Of a stretch of 64,000 nucleotides of DNA, positions 35,361 to 45,052 are shown piece by piece. A model generated the notes under the pieces. That model was not told the DNA's origin, did no database searches, and was given only the letters and a program-made list of their open reading frames with translations. Each line of letters opens with the position of its first letter. The stretch's first letter is position 1. Origin of the DNA: Ochrobactrum sp. BTU1 (GTDB lineage Bacteria; Pseudomonadota; Alphaproteobacteria; Rhizobiales; Rhizobiaceae); assembly GCA_018798825.1 (NCBI GenBank), contig CP076354.1, forward strand, positions 1,736,001 to 1,800,000. The letters are read 5' to 3'. The translations under genes were made by a program, and so were the position numbers.

Positions 35361-35966
35361 ATGCCCAATCTGGATAATATTTTCAGATACTTCACGGGCG
35401 TCTGGAAGATGATGCTTGGCCGCAAAGAAGGCCTTGCATATCTCGATATCTCCGCAGAAGATTTCTGGACATCATTCTATGCGATTGTCGTTGCTCTGCC
35501 GCCGCTTCTGGCGACCTGGGTTGCCTATTCGGCTGACCTCACGGCCGGACGCGAAGAAGCTGGCCTTCGCCTGGCAATCGTCATTCGTGCAGCAACCGTC
35601 GATATTGCAGCATGGGTGATACCGATCGTTATTGTCGGCCTGCTTGCCAAACGTATCGGTATTGCAAAGCGCTACGCCGCTTATGTGATTGCCACCAACT
35701 GGGGCAGCGCGCTTCTTGCATGGCTTTTCGCGCCAATAACGCTGTTGCAGCTGTTCTTTCCGGGATTTCTTGATGTCGCGACGCTGTTTGCATTCGTGCT
35801 CTTCGGCATATCGATTATCCTGAGCTACCGGTTAACCTTTATCGTGTTGCAACGTCCACACGCCTATGTCGCACCGTTCTTTGCCTGCATGTTCTTCGGC
35901 TCACTGTTCATTACAGTGATCCTGCAACAACTCTTCGGCATCGGGATTGGTGCGGAGAGTTTTTAA
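35361..35966 (+). CDS. Conserved membrane protein, co-transcribed with dapE
   Basis: A 201-residue protein with about five hydrophobic helices (40-60, 75-98, 115-135, 140-160 and 170-193) and a soluble N-terminus. No named domain recognised; the pattern resembles the Yip1-like families. Nine bp after dapE with no signal between, so one transcript. The TAA stop is formed at the junction with an AGCGCATCCC repeat. Confidence 0.75.
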   Translation: MPNLDNIFRYFTGVWKMMLGRKEGLAYLDISAEDFWTSFYAIVVALPPLLATWVAYSADLTAGREEAGLRLAIVIRAATVDIAAWVIPIVIVGLLAKRIGIAKRYAAYVIATNWGSALLAWLFAPITLLQLFFPGFLDVATLFAFVLFGISIILSYRLTFIVLQRPHAYVAPFFACMFFGSLFITVILQQLFGIGIGAESF

Positions 35967-36066
35967 AGCGCATCCCGAAAACTGTGAAACGGTTTTCGGA
36001 CAAGATGCGCGCCTAAACAAAGAATGAGAGCGCCGATCTGATTCAATCAGATCGAAAGGCGCTCTA
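35966..36066. repeat. AGCGCATCCC-family repeat, full copy
   Basis: Hairpin 1: AGCGCATCCCGAAAA, loop CTGTGAAACGG, TTTTCGGACAAGATGCGC. Hairpin 2: AGAGCGCC GATCTGATTCAATCAGATC GGCGCTCTA. It fills the whole gap between convergent genes. The right end CTCTA gives the TAG stop of truA, and the left end completes the TAA of the gene at 35361. Confidence 0.92.
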
Positions 36067-36819
36067 AAACGGAAACGGGTAATCAACGCCAATCAGATAG
36101 AGGCCATAGGGTGGCGCGACCTGACCGCAGGCTTTGCGGTCCCTGGCCTCAAGTGCTGCCTGCAGATCATCAGCCGTCCAGCGGCCAACGCCGACTTCCA
36201 TCAGGCTTCCCGCAAAGGAACGCACCTGATTATGCAGGAACGAACGCGCTGAAACGCGCATTTCGACATAGTCGCCATTGCGCGTGATATCGAGCCGGTC
36301 GAGTGTCTTGACCGGACTTTTTGCCTGACATTGCGTTGCGCGAAATGTCGTGAAGTCATGCTCACCCAAAAGCCGCTTTGCAGCCTCATGCATCGCTTCG
36401 TGGTCAAGGCGCTTCTGAACCCACCACACGCGCTGATAATCAATCGCCAGCGGCGCACGGCGATTGTGAATGCGATAAAGATAGTGCCGTCCACGCGCTG
36501 AGAACCGCGCGTCAAAAGCATCCGTCGTCTTCTCGACATTGAGAATGCTGATACGTTCATCCGCCATCACCAGATGCGCATTGAGCGCATCGCGCACTTT
36601 CGCAGCACCCCAATCTTTTGTCAGATCAACATGAATGACCTGCGCGCTCGCATGAACGCCTGCATCGGTGCGGCCTGCCGCACTCAACGTCAGATCTTCT
36701 CCGCAGAACTTCTTGAACGCCTGCTCAATCGCGTTCTGCACGGCATGCCCGTTTTCCTGCCGCTGCCAGCCGACATAGGGCGTGCCGTCATATTCGACCG
36801 TGATCTTGTAACGAGGCAC
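36064..36819 (-). CDS. truA: tRNA pseudouridine(38-40) synthase
   Basis: A 251-residue TruA. It isomerises uridines 38-40 in the anticodon stem of tRNAs. The catalytic Asp52 lies in [11 protein letters not shown], and the family motifs [14 protein letters not shown] and RSFLHNQVR are intact. It is the last gene of def-fmt-truA, 3 bp after fmt. Its TAG stop is formed by the flanking repeat. Confidence 0.97.
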   Translation of the reverse strand: MPRYKITVEYDGTPYVGWQRQENGHAVQNAIEQAFKKFCGEDLTLSAAGRTDAGVHASAQVIHVDLTKDWGAAKVRDALNAHLVMADERISILNVEKTTDAFDARFSARGRHYLYRIHNRRAPLAIDYQRVWWVQKRLDHEAMHEAAKRLLGEHDFTTFRATQCQAKSPVKTLDRLDITRNGDYVEMRVSARSFLHNQVRSFAGSLMEVGVGRWTADDLQAALEARDRKACGQVAPPYGLYLIGVDYPFPF

Positions 36820-36822
36820 CGC

Positions 36823-37743
36823 TCAGAGAACCTTCGTCACAGACGCTCCACGCAGAAACTCCTGCGCGGGCAAAGGCTTGCCGCCTGAACGTTGTAACGT
36901 TACGAGCCGCACAGCACCCTCGCCGCACGCAATCGTCAGGCGATCATCAAGTACGGTTCCCGGAGCACCGCTTCCCTCGCCCAATGTGGAGCGCTGGAGT
37001 TTGACACGTTCAACGACACCGTTGATTTCCATCTCGCACCAGGCGCCCGGAAATGGTGAGATGCCACGGATCGTATTGTGAACATCCTTCGCAGGCTTCG
37101 ACCAGTCGATACGCGCTTCGGCCTTATCGATCTTGGCTGCATAGGTCACGCCTTCCTCTGGCTGCGCCTGAAGTGTGAGACTTTCGCGCTCAAGCGCACC
37201 CAATGCACGCACCATCAGGTCAGCGCCGATAAGGCTTAAACGATCATGCAGCTCGCCTGCAGTCATGTCCGGCGTGATCGCAACTTTTTCGGCCATAGCG
37301 ACAGGACCCGTATCAAGCCCTGCATCCATTTTCATGATCATCATGCCGGTTTCTGTATCGCCAGACATAATAGCCCGCTGAATGGGAGCAGCCCCGCGCC
37401 AGCGCGGAAGAAGCGACGCATGACCGTTGTAACATCCAAGGCGCGGCGCATCGAGAATGGCCTGTGGCAGCAGAAGGCCATAGGCCACCACGATTGCCAC
37501 ATCCGCTTCCAGGCTCGCAAAAACGTCCTGCTCTTCCGTCCCTTTCAGGCTTTTCGGCGTGAAAACCGGAATGCCGAATTCCTCGGCCTTTTCATGCACA
37601 GGCGACTTGGTCAGCTCCAGCCCGCGACGGCCAGCCGGACGCGGCGGCTGCGAGTAAACCGCAACGACTTCATAACCCTGTCCGATGATGGCTGTGAGGA
37701 TTGGCACGGAAAAATCCGGCGTCCCCATAAAGACGATCCGCAT
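36823..37743 (-). CDS. fmt: Methionyl-tRNA formyltransferase
   Basis: A 306-residue enzyme that formylates initiator Met-tRNA with 10-formyl-THF. Core motifs: [25 protein letters not shown] and MDAGLDTG, then the C-terminal tRNA-binding domain from about 205. The catalytic Asn-His-Asp pattern is Asn in CYNGHASL, His next, Asp in DAGLDTG. The ATG overlaps the def stop by one base (TAATG). Confidence 0.97.
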   Translation of the reverse strand: MRIVFMGTPDFSVPILTAIIGQGYEVVAVYSQPPRPAGRRGLELTKSPVHEKAEEFGIPVFTPKSLKGTEEQDVFASLEADVAIVVAYGLLLPQAILDAPRLGCYNGHASLLPRWRGAAPIQRAIMSGDTETGMMIMKMDAGLDTGPVAMAEKVAITPDMTAGELHDRLSLIGADLMVRALGALERESLTLQAQPEEGVTYAAKIDKAEARIDWSKPAKDVHNTIRGISPFPGAWCEMEINGVVERVKLQRSTLGEGSGAPGTVLDDRLTIACGEGAVRLVTLQRSGGKPLPAQEFLRGASVTKVL

Positions 37744-38270
37744 TACAAAGCCCTGTTTGACGCACGCTGACTCGCGAGCTTCTTGAACTTCTTGATGACC
37801 ATATCGCGCTTGAGCTTGGAGATATGATCGATAAACAGCACGCCATTGAGATGGTCGATTTCATGCTGCAGGCAAGTCGCCATCAGCCCATCGGCTTCCA
37901 TCGACTTTTCCTTGCCGTCCGCATCGAAATAATTGACCTTGATGGTCGCAGGCCGTTCGACCTCGGCATAATAATCCGGGATCGAAAGACAGCCTTCTTC
38001 ATAGACGCTGCGTTCGTCCGATGAGGTGACAATCTCCGGATTGATGAAGACATGCGGCGCCTTCGGCTCGTCTTCCTTGGCCAGATCAATCACCAGCATC
38101 CGCAGAGGCTCGCCCACCTGAATGGCGGCAAGGCCAATGCCCGGCGCGTCATACATGGTGTCGAACATGTCGCCGGCAAATTTGCGCAACTGATCGTCAA
38201 CGCGCTCGACAGGCTTGGAAAGCTGGCGCAGGACGGGATCGGGAAGGATGATGAGCGGTTTAATAGACAT
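37743..38270 (-). CDS. def: Peptide deformylase
   Basis: A 175-residue metalloenzyme that removes the formyl group from nascent proteins. Motifs [10 protein letters not shown] (44-53), EGCLS (92-96, metal ligand Cys94) and QHEIDHLNG (HEIDH 136-140) are intact. An earlier in-frame ATG three codons upstream is possible; [11 protein letters not shown] is the usual beginning. It heads the def-fmt-truA operon, divergent from rmuC. Confidence 0.97.
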   Translation of the reverse strand: MSIKPLIILPDPVLRQLSKPVERVDDQLRKFAGDMFDTMYDAPGIGLAAIQVGEPLRMLVIDLAKEDEPKAPHVFINPEIVTSSDERSVYEEGCLSIPDYYAEVERPATIKVNYFDADGKEKSMEADGLMATCLQHEIDHLNGVLFIDHISKLKRDMVIKKFKKLASQRASNRAL

Positions 38271-38371
38271 GCGCTTCACGTAATCGCTTGCGCGAGAATC
38301 GTCAATTGTAACTTGTAAAATGTTCTTGTTTTGATCTCATCAAGGCGACACGAATCAGTTAAGCTTGCGCA

Positions 38372-39601
38372 ATGGAAAACCAGAATCTCTTGAACGAACC
38401 GCTTTTGCAGCTTGGTGCAACCTCCTTCACGCTGGGAGATATTCTCCTTGCGGGCATTGTCGTGCTGGTCCTGTGCCTCGCCATTTTCCTCATTGCTGCA
38501 GCGCGTTCTGCACGTCTTCGCGCGGTTGCGGAAGCACAGGCTGAAGACCGTGCGCGTGACGCGGAATATCGCATGGCAGAGATTCTGAAAGCACAATCCG
38601 AAATGCAGGGCCGGATGCAAACCATGGCCGAAGTCTTCGGTTCACGGCAGGCAGAGCTCAACCAGTCGATCCGCGAACGGCTCGACGGCATGACGCATCG
38701 CATCGGCCAAACCATGACCGAGCAGACCCGTTCGACCCATGAAAATCTCGCCAAACTGCAGGAGCGTCTTGCGGTCATCGACACAGCGCAGAACAATATC
38801 CAGTCGCTTGCCGGTCAGGTTGTGCAGTTGCAGGCGATCCTTGCAAACAAGCAGACGCGCGGTGCCTTTGGCCAGTCGCGCATGGAAGCGATCATTGCCG
38901 ATGGTCTGCCGCAGGGCGCTTACGAGTTTCAGGCGACACTTTCCAACGGCACGCGCCCCGATTGCCTTGTCAGGATGCCAAACAACGCGCCTTCACTGGT
39001 TATCGATGCGAAATTCCCGCTTGAAGCATGGAACTCCATGCGCGAAACGGAACAGCCGGAAGCACGCAAGACAGCCGTTGCACAGTTCCGCCGCGATATG
39101 GAAGTGCATATCAAGGATGTTTCAGACAAATATCTGATTACAGGCGAAACACAGGATACGGCTTTCCTGTTCGTGCCATCGGAATCTATTTTTGCCGATA
39201 TTCATGAGCATTTTGAAGCGCTGATCCAGCGCGCGCACCGGGCGCGGATCGTCATTGTCTCGCCATCGCTCCTGATGCTTTCCATTCAGGTTATTCAGGC
39301 GATCCTGAAAGATGCTCGTATGCGCGAACAGGCGCATGTCATTCAGGGTGAAGTGATCCGTCTGATGGAAGATGTAGGCCGCCTTGATGAGCGTGTGCGC
39401 AAGCTGCAAACCCATTTTGTGCAGGCCAACAAGGATATTGACGACATTCTGGTGTCTTCAAACAAAGTCACCAAGCGCGGTGCGAAGATCGAAGCACTGG
39501 AATTTGGCCCGCCACCGGCTGAAGAGCCGCAGCGCCCGACGCGACAGCCGCCAGATAACACTCCCACCCAAATGCGCCTGCGCGTGGTGGATGAGGATTA
39601 G
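38372..39601 (+). CDS. rmuC: DNA recombination protein RmuC
   Basis: A 409-residue RmuC family protein. A membrane helix at about 22-45 is followed by a long coiled coil (about 50-150), then the nuclease-like domain (QGAYEFQATLSNG, VIDAKFPLEAW, AFLFVPSE), linked to limiting inversions and recombination. The last 40 residues are Pro-rich. The TAG stop is shared with the adjoining repeat (TAGAGCGCATCC). Confidence 0.92.
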   Translation: MENQNLLNEPLLQLGATSFTLGDILLAGIVVLVLCLAIFLIAAARSARLRAVAEAQAEDRARDAEYRMAEILKAQSEMQGRMQTMAEVFGSRQAELNQSIRERLDGMTHRIGQTMTEQTRSTHENLAKLQERLAVIDTAQNNIQSLAGQVVQLQAILANKQTRGAFGQSRMEAIIADGLPQGAYEFQATLSNGTRPDCLVRMPNNAPSLVIDAKFPLEAWNSMRETEQPEARKTAVAQFRRDMEVHIKDVSDKYLITGETQDTAFLFVPSESIFADIHEHFEALIQRAHRARIVIVSPSLLMLSIQVIQAILKDARMREQAHVIQGEVIRLMEDVGRLDERVRKLQTHFVQANKDIDDILVSSNKVTKRGAKIEALEFGPPPAEEPQRPTRQPPDNTPTQMRLRVVDED

Positions 39602-39700
39602 AGCGCATCCCAAAAGTGTGAAACGGTTTTCGGATAAAGATGCGCGTTACAACAAGGATTTAGAGCGACGATCTGATCCACTCGGATCGAAACGCGCTCC
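39599..39700. repeat. AGCGCATCCC-family repeat, full copy
   Basis: Same two-hairpin plan as the copy at 35966, with TAGAGCGCATCCC at the left edge, GTGTGAAACGGTTTTCGG in the middle, and GATCTGATCCACTCGGATC in hairpin 2. The left edge supplies the rmuC stop codon. Confidence 0.92.
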
Positions 39701-39744
39701 AAATCCTACCAAAACAAAGAAGACCGCAACGTGCGGGCTTTGTC

Positions 39745-40053
39745 TTATTCAGGTTTTGAAGTCCTATCAGAGTGACCAAGATCGCGATCAGGCCCGCCCA
39801 GATCACGCACGCGTTGCTTCAATACCTTGGCTTCCGGAAACCCACCGTCACGCTTGCGCTCCCAGATAAGTTCATCCTGACCGCTCGGCATAGACAGATG
39901 GATTTCAAACACACCACCTGTGCCGGGCCGCAGAGCGACCTCGCCCAAGTCCTGCCCGAATGTCTGCAGCAACTCCTGCGCCAGCCATGCAGCCCGCAAC
40001 ATCCAGTTACATTGAGTGCAATAGTTGATGGAAATGCGGGGTAAAATATCCAT
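39745..40053 (-). CDS. SelT/SelW/SelH (Rdx) family thioredoxin-fold protein
   Basis: A 102-residue Rdx family protein with the redox motif CTQC at 12-15 (INYCTQCNW), the site where animal SelW has CxxU. The remaining fold includes GTGGVFEIHL and IWERKRDGGFPEAK. It is a cysteine homolog of selenoprotein W, probably a cytosolic redox protein with unknown partner. The start is the ATG at 40053. Confidence 0.9.
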   Translation of the reverse strand: MDILPRISINYCTQCNWMLRAAWLAQELLQTFGQDLGEVALRPGTGGVFEIHLSMPSGQDELIWERKRDGGFPEAKVLKQRVRDLGGPDRDLGHSDRTSKPE

Positions 40054-40092
40054 CAAATTTGTCTAGGTTTCTGTCCAACGATAATATCAAAA

Positions 40093-40123
40093 CAAAAAAA
40101 GAGGTGCCCAAAGGCACCTCTTT
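40093..40123 (-). terminator. Terminator 3' of lepA
   Basis: Eleven-bp stem AAAGAGGTGCC / GGCACCTCTTT with a 4-nt loop; on the minus strand it ends in a run of seven T residues. Confidence 0.93.
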
Positions 40124-40129
40124 GTATTT

Positions 40130-41938
40130 TTAATCATCACCCATCTTGAGTGCCTGAATGAAGGCCTCTTGCGGGATTTCCACCTTGCCGAACTGACGCA
40201 TACGCTTCTTGCCTTCCTTCTGCTTGTCCAGAAGTTTGCGCTTACGCGAAATATCGCCACCATAGCACTTGGCCGTCACGTCCTTGCGCAGCGCTGAAAT
40301 GGTTTCGCGCGCCACGATACGTCCGCCAATCGCTGCCTGAATAGGAATTTTGAACATATGCTGCGGGATCAGCTCTTTGAGCTTTTCGCAAAGCACACGG
40401 CCACGCTTTTCAGCAGCAGAGCGGTGAACGAGCATCGAAAGCGCGTCCACAGGTTCTTCATTCACAAGGATCGACATCTTGACCAGATCACCCTCACGGT
40501 AATCCGAGAGATTATAGTCGAACGAAGCATAGCCCTTCGAGATCGACTTCAGACGATCGTAGAAATCGAAAACGACTTCGTTGAGCGGCAGATCATAGGT
40601 GATCATCGCACGCGGGCCAACATAGGTCAGATCGATCTGGAGACCGCGACGCTCCTGACAAAGCTTCATGATCGCGCCGAGATAATCATCGGGCGTCATG
40701 ATTGTTGCGCGAATCCATGGCTCCTCGATTGCATCGATCTTCACAACATCCGGCATATCAGCCGGGTTGTGCAGCTCTTTCTGCGAGCCGTCCTGCATGT
40801 TCAGACGATAGACAACCGAAGGTGCCGTCGTGATGAGGTCGAGATCGAACTCACGCTCAAGACGTTCCTGAATGATTTCAAGATGCAGAAGCCCCAGGAA
40901 CCCGCAGCGGAAGCCGAAGCCGAGCGCCGCAGAGGTTTCCATTTCAAACGAGAACGACGCATCGTTGAGACGCAGCTTGCCCATGGCAGCGCGCAAGTCT
41001 TCAAAGTCGGCAGCATCAACCGGGAACAGTCCGCAGAACACAACCGGCTGCGCAGGCTTAAAGCCCGTCAAAGCCGCTGCTGTAGGGCGGCGATCTTCGG
41101 TGATGGTATCACCGACGCGGGTATCAGCCACTTCCTTAATGGAAGCGGTGATGAAGCCCAGTTCACCCGGTCCGAGTTCATCCATCTGAACCATTTTCGG
41201 CGTAAAGACACCGGTCCGTTCAACCGGATATTTCGCGCCCGTACCCATCATGCGGATGGTCTGGCCCTTTTTCAGCACACCGTCGATAACACGGACCAGA
41301 ACAATAACGCCGAGATAGCTGTCATACCAGCTGTCGACCAGCATCGCCTTCAACGGCGCATTGCGGTCACCCTCTCTCGGAGGAGGCAGCTGCTCGACAA
41401 TAGCTTCGAGCACATCAGGAATGCCGAGGCCAGTCTTGGCCGAGATCATCACGGCGCGGCTTGCATCAATGCCGATCACTTCTTCGATCTGGCTCTGAAC
41501 GCGCTCAGGCTCTGCTGCTGGAAGATCAACCTTGTTGAGCACAACAACAATGTCGTGATTGTTGTCGATGGCCTGATAGACATTGGCCAGCGTCTGCGCT
41601 TCAACGCCCTGTGAGGCATCCACCACCAGAAGCGAACCTTCGCACGCAGCCAGCGAACGCGAGACTTCATAGGCGAAGTCGACGTGTCCGGGGGTGTCGA
41701 TAAGGTTCAGCACATAGTCCTCGCCGTTCTTCGCCTTATAGTTAAGACGAACGGTCTGGGCCTTAATGGTGATGCCGCGCTCGCGCTCGATATCCATCGA
41801 GTCGAGGACCTGGTCCTTCATCTCACGCGTGTCCAGCCCGCCCGTCAATTGAATGAGGCGGTCGGCCAGCGTCGATTTGCCGTGGTCGATATGGGCGACG
41901 ATCGAAAAATTTCGAATATGGTCAAGTGGTGTGCTCAT
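40130..41938 (-). CDS. lepA: Elongation factor 4 (LepA)
   Basis: A 602-residue translational GTPase that back-translocates or assists ribosomes. G motifs: [21 protein letters not shown] and SAKTG. The C-terminal LepA domain is present to the end ([22 protein letters not shown]). Full length. The gene has its own terminator and is divergent from the NDUFA9-like gene. Confidence 0.98.
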   Translation of the reverse strand: MSTPLDHIRNFSIVAHIDHGKSTLADRLIQLTGGLDTREMKDQVLDSMDIERERGITIKAQTVRLNYKAKNGEDYVLNLIDTPGHVDFAYEVSRSLAACEGSLLVVDASQGVEAQTLANVYQAIDNNHDIVVVLNKVDLPAAEPERVQSQIEEVIGIDASRAVMISAKTGLGIPDVLEAIVEQLPPPREGDRNAPLKAMLVDSWYDSYLGVIVLVRVIDGVLKKGQTIRMMGTGAKYPVERTGVFTPKMVQMDELGPGELGFITASIKEVADTRVGDTITEDRRPTAAALTGFKPAQPVVFCGLFPVDAADFEDLRAAMGKLRLNDASFSFEMETSAALGFGFRCGFLGLLHLEIIQERLEREFDLDLITTAPSVVYRLNMQDGSQKELHNPADMPDVVKIDAIEEPWIRATIMTPDDYLGAIMKLCQERRGLQIDLTYVGPRAMITYDLPLNEVVFDFYDRLKSISKGYASFDYNLSDYREGDLVKMSILVNEEPVDALSMLVHRSAAEKRGRVLCEKLKELIPQHMFKIPIQAAIGGRIVARETISALRKDVTAKCYGGDISRKRKLLDKQKEGKKRMRQFGKVEIPQEAFIQALKMGDD

Positions 41939-42144
41939 GCGCGCGATTTACCAGTAAGCCGCGAAATCTCAAAGCGGTATTGCGTGTTTAATACGGGAAA
42001 AGCGGCCTTTGTCGCAGTCGTGACAACAAGTCCCCTTTGCGTTGTTGCCAAAAGGCGATAAATCACCGCCAGAAAACATGCCGCAATGATAAACTCGGGC
42101 ATCATATCCGGCGTTATAATCAGGCTTTCATGCAGGAGTTCAGG

Positions 42145-43131
42145 ATGAAGACCGAACCGAACGAAGTTCACAACAGACCAAAGCTGGTCACTGTTTTCGG
42201 CGGCTCCGGCTTTGTTGGGCGCGCGGTCGTAGCAAGCCTCACCAAGCGCGGCTATCGTGTACGCGTCGCCGTACGCAAGCCAGAGGTCGCTTATTACATG
42301 GCGCCGCTCGGCAATGTTGGCCAGATCCAGATGGTTCAGGCCAATGTCCGCCATCGCTGGTCGGTTGAACGCGCCATCATGGGCGCTGATCATGTCATCA
42401 ATCTCGTCGGCATTCTTTCGGAAAGCGGCAAACAGCGCTTCAACAGCGTTCAGGTGCTTGGCGCAAAGAACATTGCCGAAGCCACCAAGGCAGCCGGCCT
42501 CAAGCTGACACATCTTTCGTCGCTTGCGGCAGACGCAAAATCTCCTTCCGATTATGCACGCACCAAGGCAGAAGGCGAAAAGGCCGTTCTCTCCATTCTG
42601 CCGGATACGGTTATCCTGCGTCCGTCGATCATTTTCGGCCATGAAGATCGCTTCTTCAACCGCTTCGCCAACATGGCACGCTTTTCGCCTTTCCTGCCGG
42701 TTATCGGCGGTGGTGAAACCAAGCTGCAGCCGGTCTATGTTGGCGATGTCGCGGAAGCTGTTGCACGCGCAGTCGATGGCAAGCTTGAAGCCGGTAGCGT
42801 TTATGAACTGGGCGGCCCAGACGCACAGCCATTCAAGAACTGGATGAAGGACATGCTCGGCGTTATCGCCCGCAAGCGCGTCATCGTCTCGATGCCTTGG
42901 TGGGTTGCCCGCATTCAGGCATCCGTTCTTGGCTTGCTGCCAAATCCGCTGCTCACCAATGACCAGGTGACGCTGCTGAAATTCGATAATGTCGTTTCGG
43001 AACAAGCCACCAAGGAAGGCCGCACACTTCAGGGCATGGGCATTACGCCAGAAGCCGTGGATGCAATCCTTCCAGCCTATCTCTGGCGCTACCGCGTTGC
43101 CGGTCAGTACACCAAGACCGGGTTTGCGTGA
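42145..43131 (+). CDS. NDUFA9-like atypical SDR (complex I subunit family)
   Basis: A 328-residue atypical SDR: VFGGSGFVGRAV at residues 17-28, no YxxxK (YARTK is close), then ILRPSIIFGHEDRFFNRFA. This is the NDUFA9/39-kDa family associated with respiratory complex I in alphaproteobacteria and mitochondria. The start at 42145 follows AGGAG; the 36 extra codons upstream lack homology. Confidence 0.9.
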   Translation: MKTEPNEVHNRPKLVTVFGGSGFVGRAVVASLTKRGYRVRVAVRKPEVAYYMAPLGNVGQIQMVQANVRHRWSVERAIMGADHVINLVGILSESGKQRFNSVQVLGAKNIAEATKAAGLKLTHLSSLAADAKSPSDYARTKAEGEKAVLSILPDTVILRPSIIFGHEDRFFNRFANMARFSPFLPVIGGGETKLQPVYVGDVAEAVARAVDGKLEAGSVYELGGPDAQPFKNWMKDMLGVIARKRVIVSMPWWVARIQASVLGLLPNPLLTNDQVTLLKFDNVVSEQATKEGRTLQGMGITPEAVDAILPAYLWRYRVAGQYTKTGFA

Positions 43132-43141
43132 GACGAAAATC

Positions 43142-43246
43142 TAGAGCGCATCCCGAAAAGTGCGAAGCGGTTTTCGGAGCAAGATGCGCGTAAAAACAAA
43201 TTGATAGAGCATTTCCAATGACTCAATCAAAACAGGAAATGCTCTA
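43142..43246. repeat. AGCGCATCCC-family repeat, full copy
   Basis: First hairpin AGCGCATCCCGAAAAGTGCGAAGCGGTTTTCGG...GATGCGCG. The second hairpin has other arms: TAGAGCATTTCC / GGAAATGCTCTA. It lies 11 bp after the NDUFA9-like gene. Confidence 0.9.
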
Positions 43247-43253
43247 AATGAAT

Positions 43254-43277
43254 AAAGGGGCCGAAAGGCCCCTTTTC
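43254..43277. terminator. Bidirectional terminator (NDUFA9-like / uppP)
   Basis: AAAGGGGCC / GGCCCCTTT with a GAAA tetraloop and T-rich flanks on both strands, 22 bp past the uppP stop on the minus strand. Confidence 0.92.
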
Positions 43278-43298
43278 TTTTGTCCGTTCTTTGCGGGT

Positions 43299-44105
43299 TT
43301 ACCCCCAGATAAGCAATGCAGCCATTCCGAGTGCGCCGACGATCAGACGCCACCAGGCAAACAGCTTGAAACCATGGCGAGAAACATAGTCGAGCAGGTG
43401 GCGCACAACAAATACGCCTGAGATGAAAGCCATCACAAATCCGACTGCGATCAGCGCGCCATCATTCATCGACAGCATATTATGGCTCTTATAGAGATCA
43501 TAAGTGAAAGCGCCGGCCATGGTTGGCATGGCGAGGAAGAACGAGAATTCAGCAGCCGAACGCTTGTCTGCTCCAAGCAGAAGCGCACCAACAATCGTTG
43601 AGCCTGAGCGCGATACCCCGGGGATCATGGCAAGGCACTGGACAAAGCCAATCGCCAGACAGATCGGCAGCGGATAATCCATCACATCGCGATAACGCGG
43701 CTTGAGTTCCAGCTGGTCCACCCAGAGTAGAATGAAACCACCGATGATAAGCATGGCGCAAACCAGCATCGGCGTTTCAAAAAGCACGCTCTTGATGAAG
43801 CCATGTGCCATTGCGCCGATGACGGCTGCAGGCAGAAATGCAACCAGAATACCCAGCACGAAGCGCCGTGTGCGGGCATCGCGCGGAAAGTCGGTCAGAA
43901 TTTTGATCAGCTTCGCGGAATAAACCGTCAGAATTGCCAAAATCGCACCGAGCTGAATAAGCACCTCGAAGGTCTTGCCCGTCGATTCAAAGCCAAGAAA
44001 ATGGCCAACCAGCAACAAATGGCCTGTGGAGGAAACGGGGATGAACTCCGTCAAACCTTCGATGAGACCAAGAAAAGCGGCTTCCAGAAGATTATAAATT
44101 TCCAT
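43299..44105 (-). CDS. uppP: Undecaprenyl-diphosphatase
   Basis: A 268-residue BacA/UppP membrane phosphatase that recycles undecaprenyl pyrophosphate for cell-wall synthesis. The two hallmarks [17 protein letters not shown] (15-31) and PGVSRSGST (about 163-171) are intact, with eight hydrophobic segments. Overproduction of the family gives bacitracin resistance. Monocistronic. Confidence 0.97.
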   Translation of the reverse strand: MEIYNLLEAAFLGLIEGLTEFIPVSSTGHLLLVGHFLGFESTGKTFEVLIQLGAILAILTVYSAKLIKILTDFPRDARTRRFVLGILVAFLPAAVIGAMAHGFIKSVLFETPMLVCAMLIIGGFILLWVDQLELKPRYRDVMDYPLPICLAIGFVQCLAMIPGVSRSGSTIVGALLLGADKRSAAEFSFFLAMPTMAGAFTYDLYKSHNMLSMNDGALIAVGFVMAFISGVFVVRHLLDYVSRHGFKLFAWWRLIVGALGMAALLIWG

Positions 44106-44359
44106 GAAGTCAGTACCTTAGGGAGGTGAGCAGGATGAAAACGGTGCGTCTTGACGAGCTGTTAAGCATGAAAGTGCTACAATAAGCGCTTCCAGCGATT
44201 GCTTGTCTCCCGCAGGCATAGCCCTTATAGACTAAATATTCCGTTGAGGTGGCTCGAATCGCCTGACAGCAGAAATAACCTGCTGCCGGTGCAAACGCTA
44301 GCCGCAGTGCCTCACCGGGGATCAATTAAAGCTTGTCAGTCGAGAGTACCGCGTCGATT

Positions 44360-45052
44360 ATGCTTACGCTTTTTCATCATCCTATGTCTTCAGGCTCGCG
44401 CTACGTGCGGCTTATTCTCGGCGAATATGATGTGGAAGCCGAACTGATCGAGGAACGACCATGGTCGCGCCGCAAGGAATTTCTGGCGTTGAACCCTGCT
44501 GCAACACTTCCTGTATTGTTGGCTGAACGCGATCTGCCGGTTGTTGGTGCAACCGTCATTGCAGAATATCTCGATGAAACGCGCGGCGCCTTAAAACGCA
44601 GTCGTCGTCTTTTGCCCGAAAGCCCGATGGAACGCGCAGAAGTGCGCCGTCTGGTCGACTGGTTTCTGCTCAAGCTCGAAAACGAAGTGACACGCCACAT
44701 TGCACGCGAGCGGGTTTTCAAGCTTCAGATGGCCGATGAAATGGGCGGCAGCGCGCCGGATTCGACCGCCATCCGTGCAGCCCGCACCAATATTCGCCAG
44801 CACATGAAATATATCGACTGGCTGGCCGCTACCCGTGACTGGCTTGCAGGCAGTCATCCAAGCTATGCGGATATGGCAGCGGCGGCTTCGATTTCTGTGC
44901 TAGACTACCTCGGCGAAATTGAATGGGGCGAGACAAAAGCTGCGCGCGACTGGTATGCTCGCATGAAATCGCGACCTGCTTTCCGCCCGCTCCTGGCTGA
45001 TCGCGTGCGCGGACTGGCTCCAGTGGCTCACTATGGCGACCTCGACTTCTGA
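44360..45052 (+). CDS. Glutathione S-transferase family protein
   Basis: A 230-residue GST with an N-terminal thioredoxin-like domain (LFHHPMSSGSRYVRLIL, then NPAATLPVL and GATVIAEYLDE) and an all-helix C-terminal domain (SYADMAAAASISVLDYL). The usual ester-linking substrate is unknown. The start at 44360 is fixed by homology. Its end overlaps queG by 20 bp. Confidence 0.9.
   Translation: MLTLFHHPMSSGSRYVRLILGEYDVEAELIEERPWSRRKEFLALNPAATLPVLLAERDLPVVGATVIAEYLDETRGALKRSRRLLPESPMERAEVRRLVDWFLLKLENEVTRHIARERVFKLQMADEMGGSAPDSTAIRAARTNIRQHMKYIDWLAATRDWLAGSHPSYADMAAAASISVLDYLGEIEWGETKAARDWYARMKSRPAFRPLLADRVRGLAPVAHYGDLDF

Noticed and set aside
38322..38336. GTTC-N7-GATC before rmuC as an alphaproteobacterial SOS box (GTTC-N7-GTTC)
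   Set aside because: One of eight defined bases differs; such near matches are expected by chance in this much sequence.
40358..41614. 418-codon frame opposite lepA
   Set aside because: Shadow of lepA codon bias; composition rich in R/H/N without any domain.
41935..43005. 356-codon frame opposite the NDUFA9-like gene
   Set aside because: Shadow frame, no homology and no ribosome site; it would overlap both lepA promoter and the real gene.
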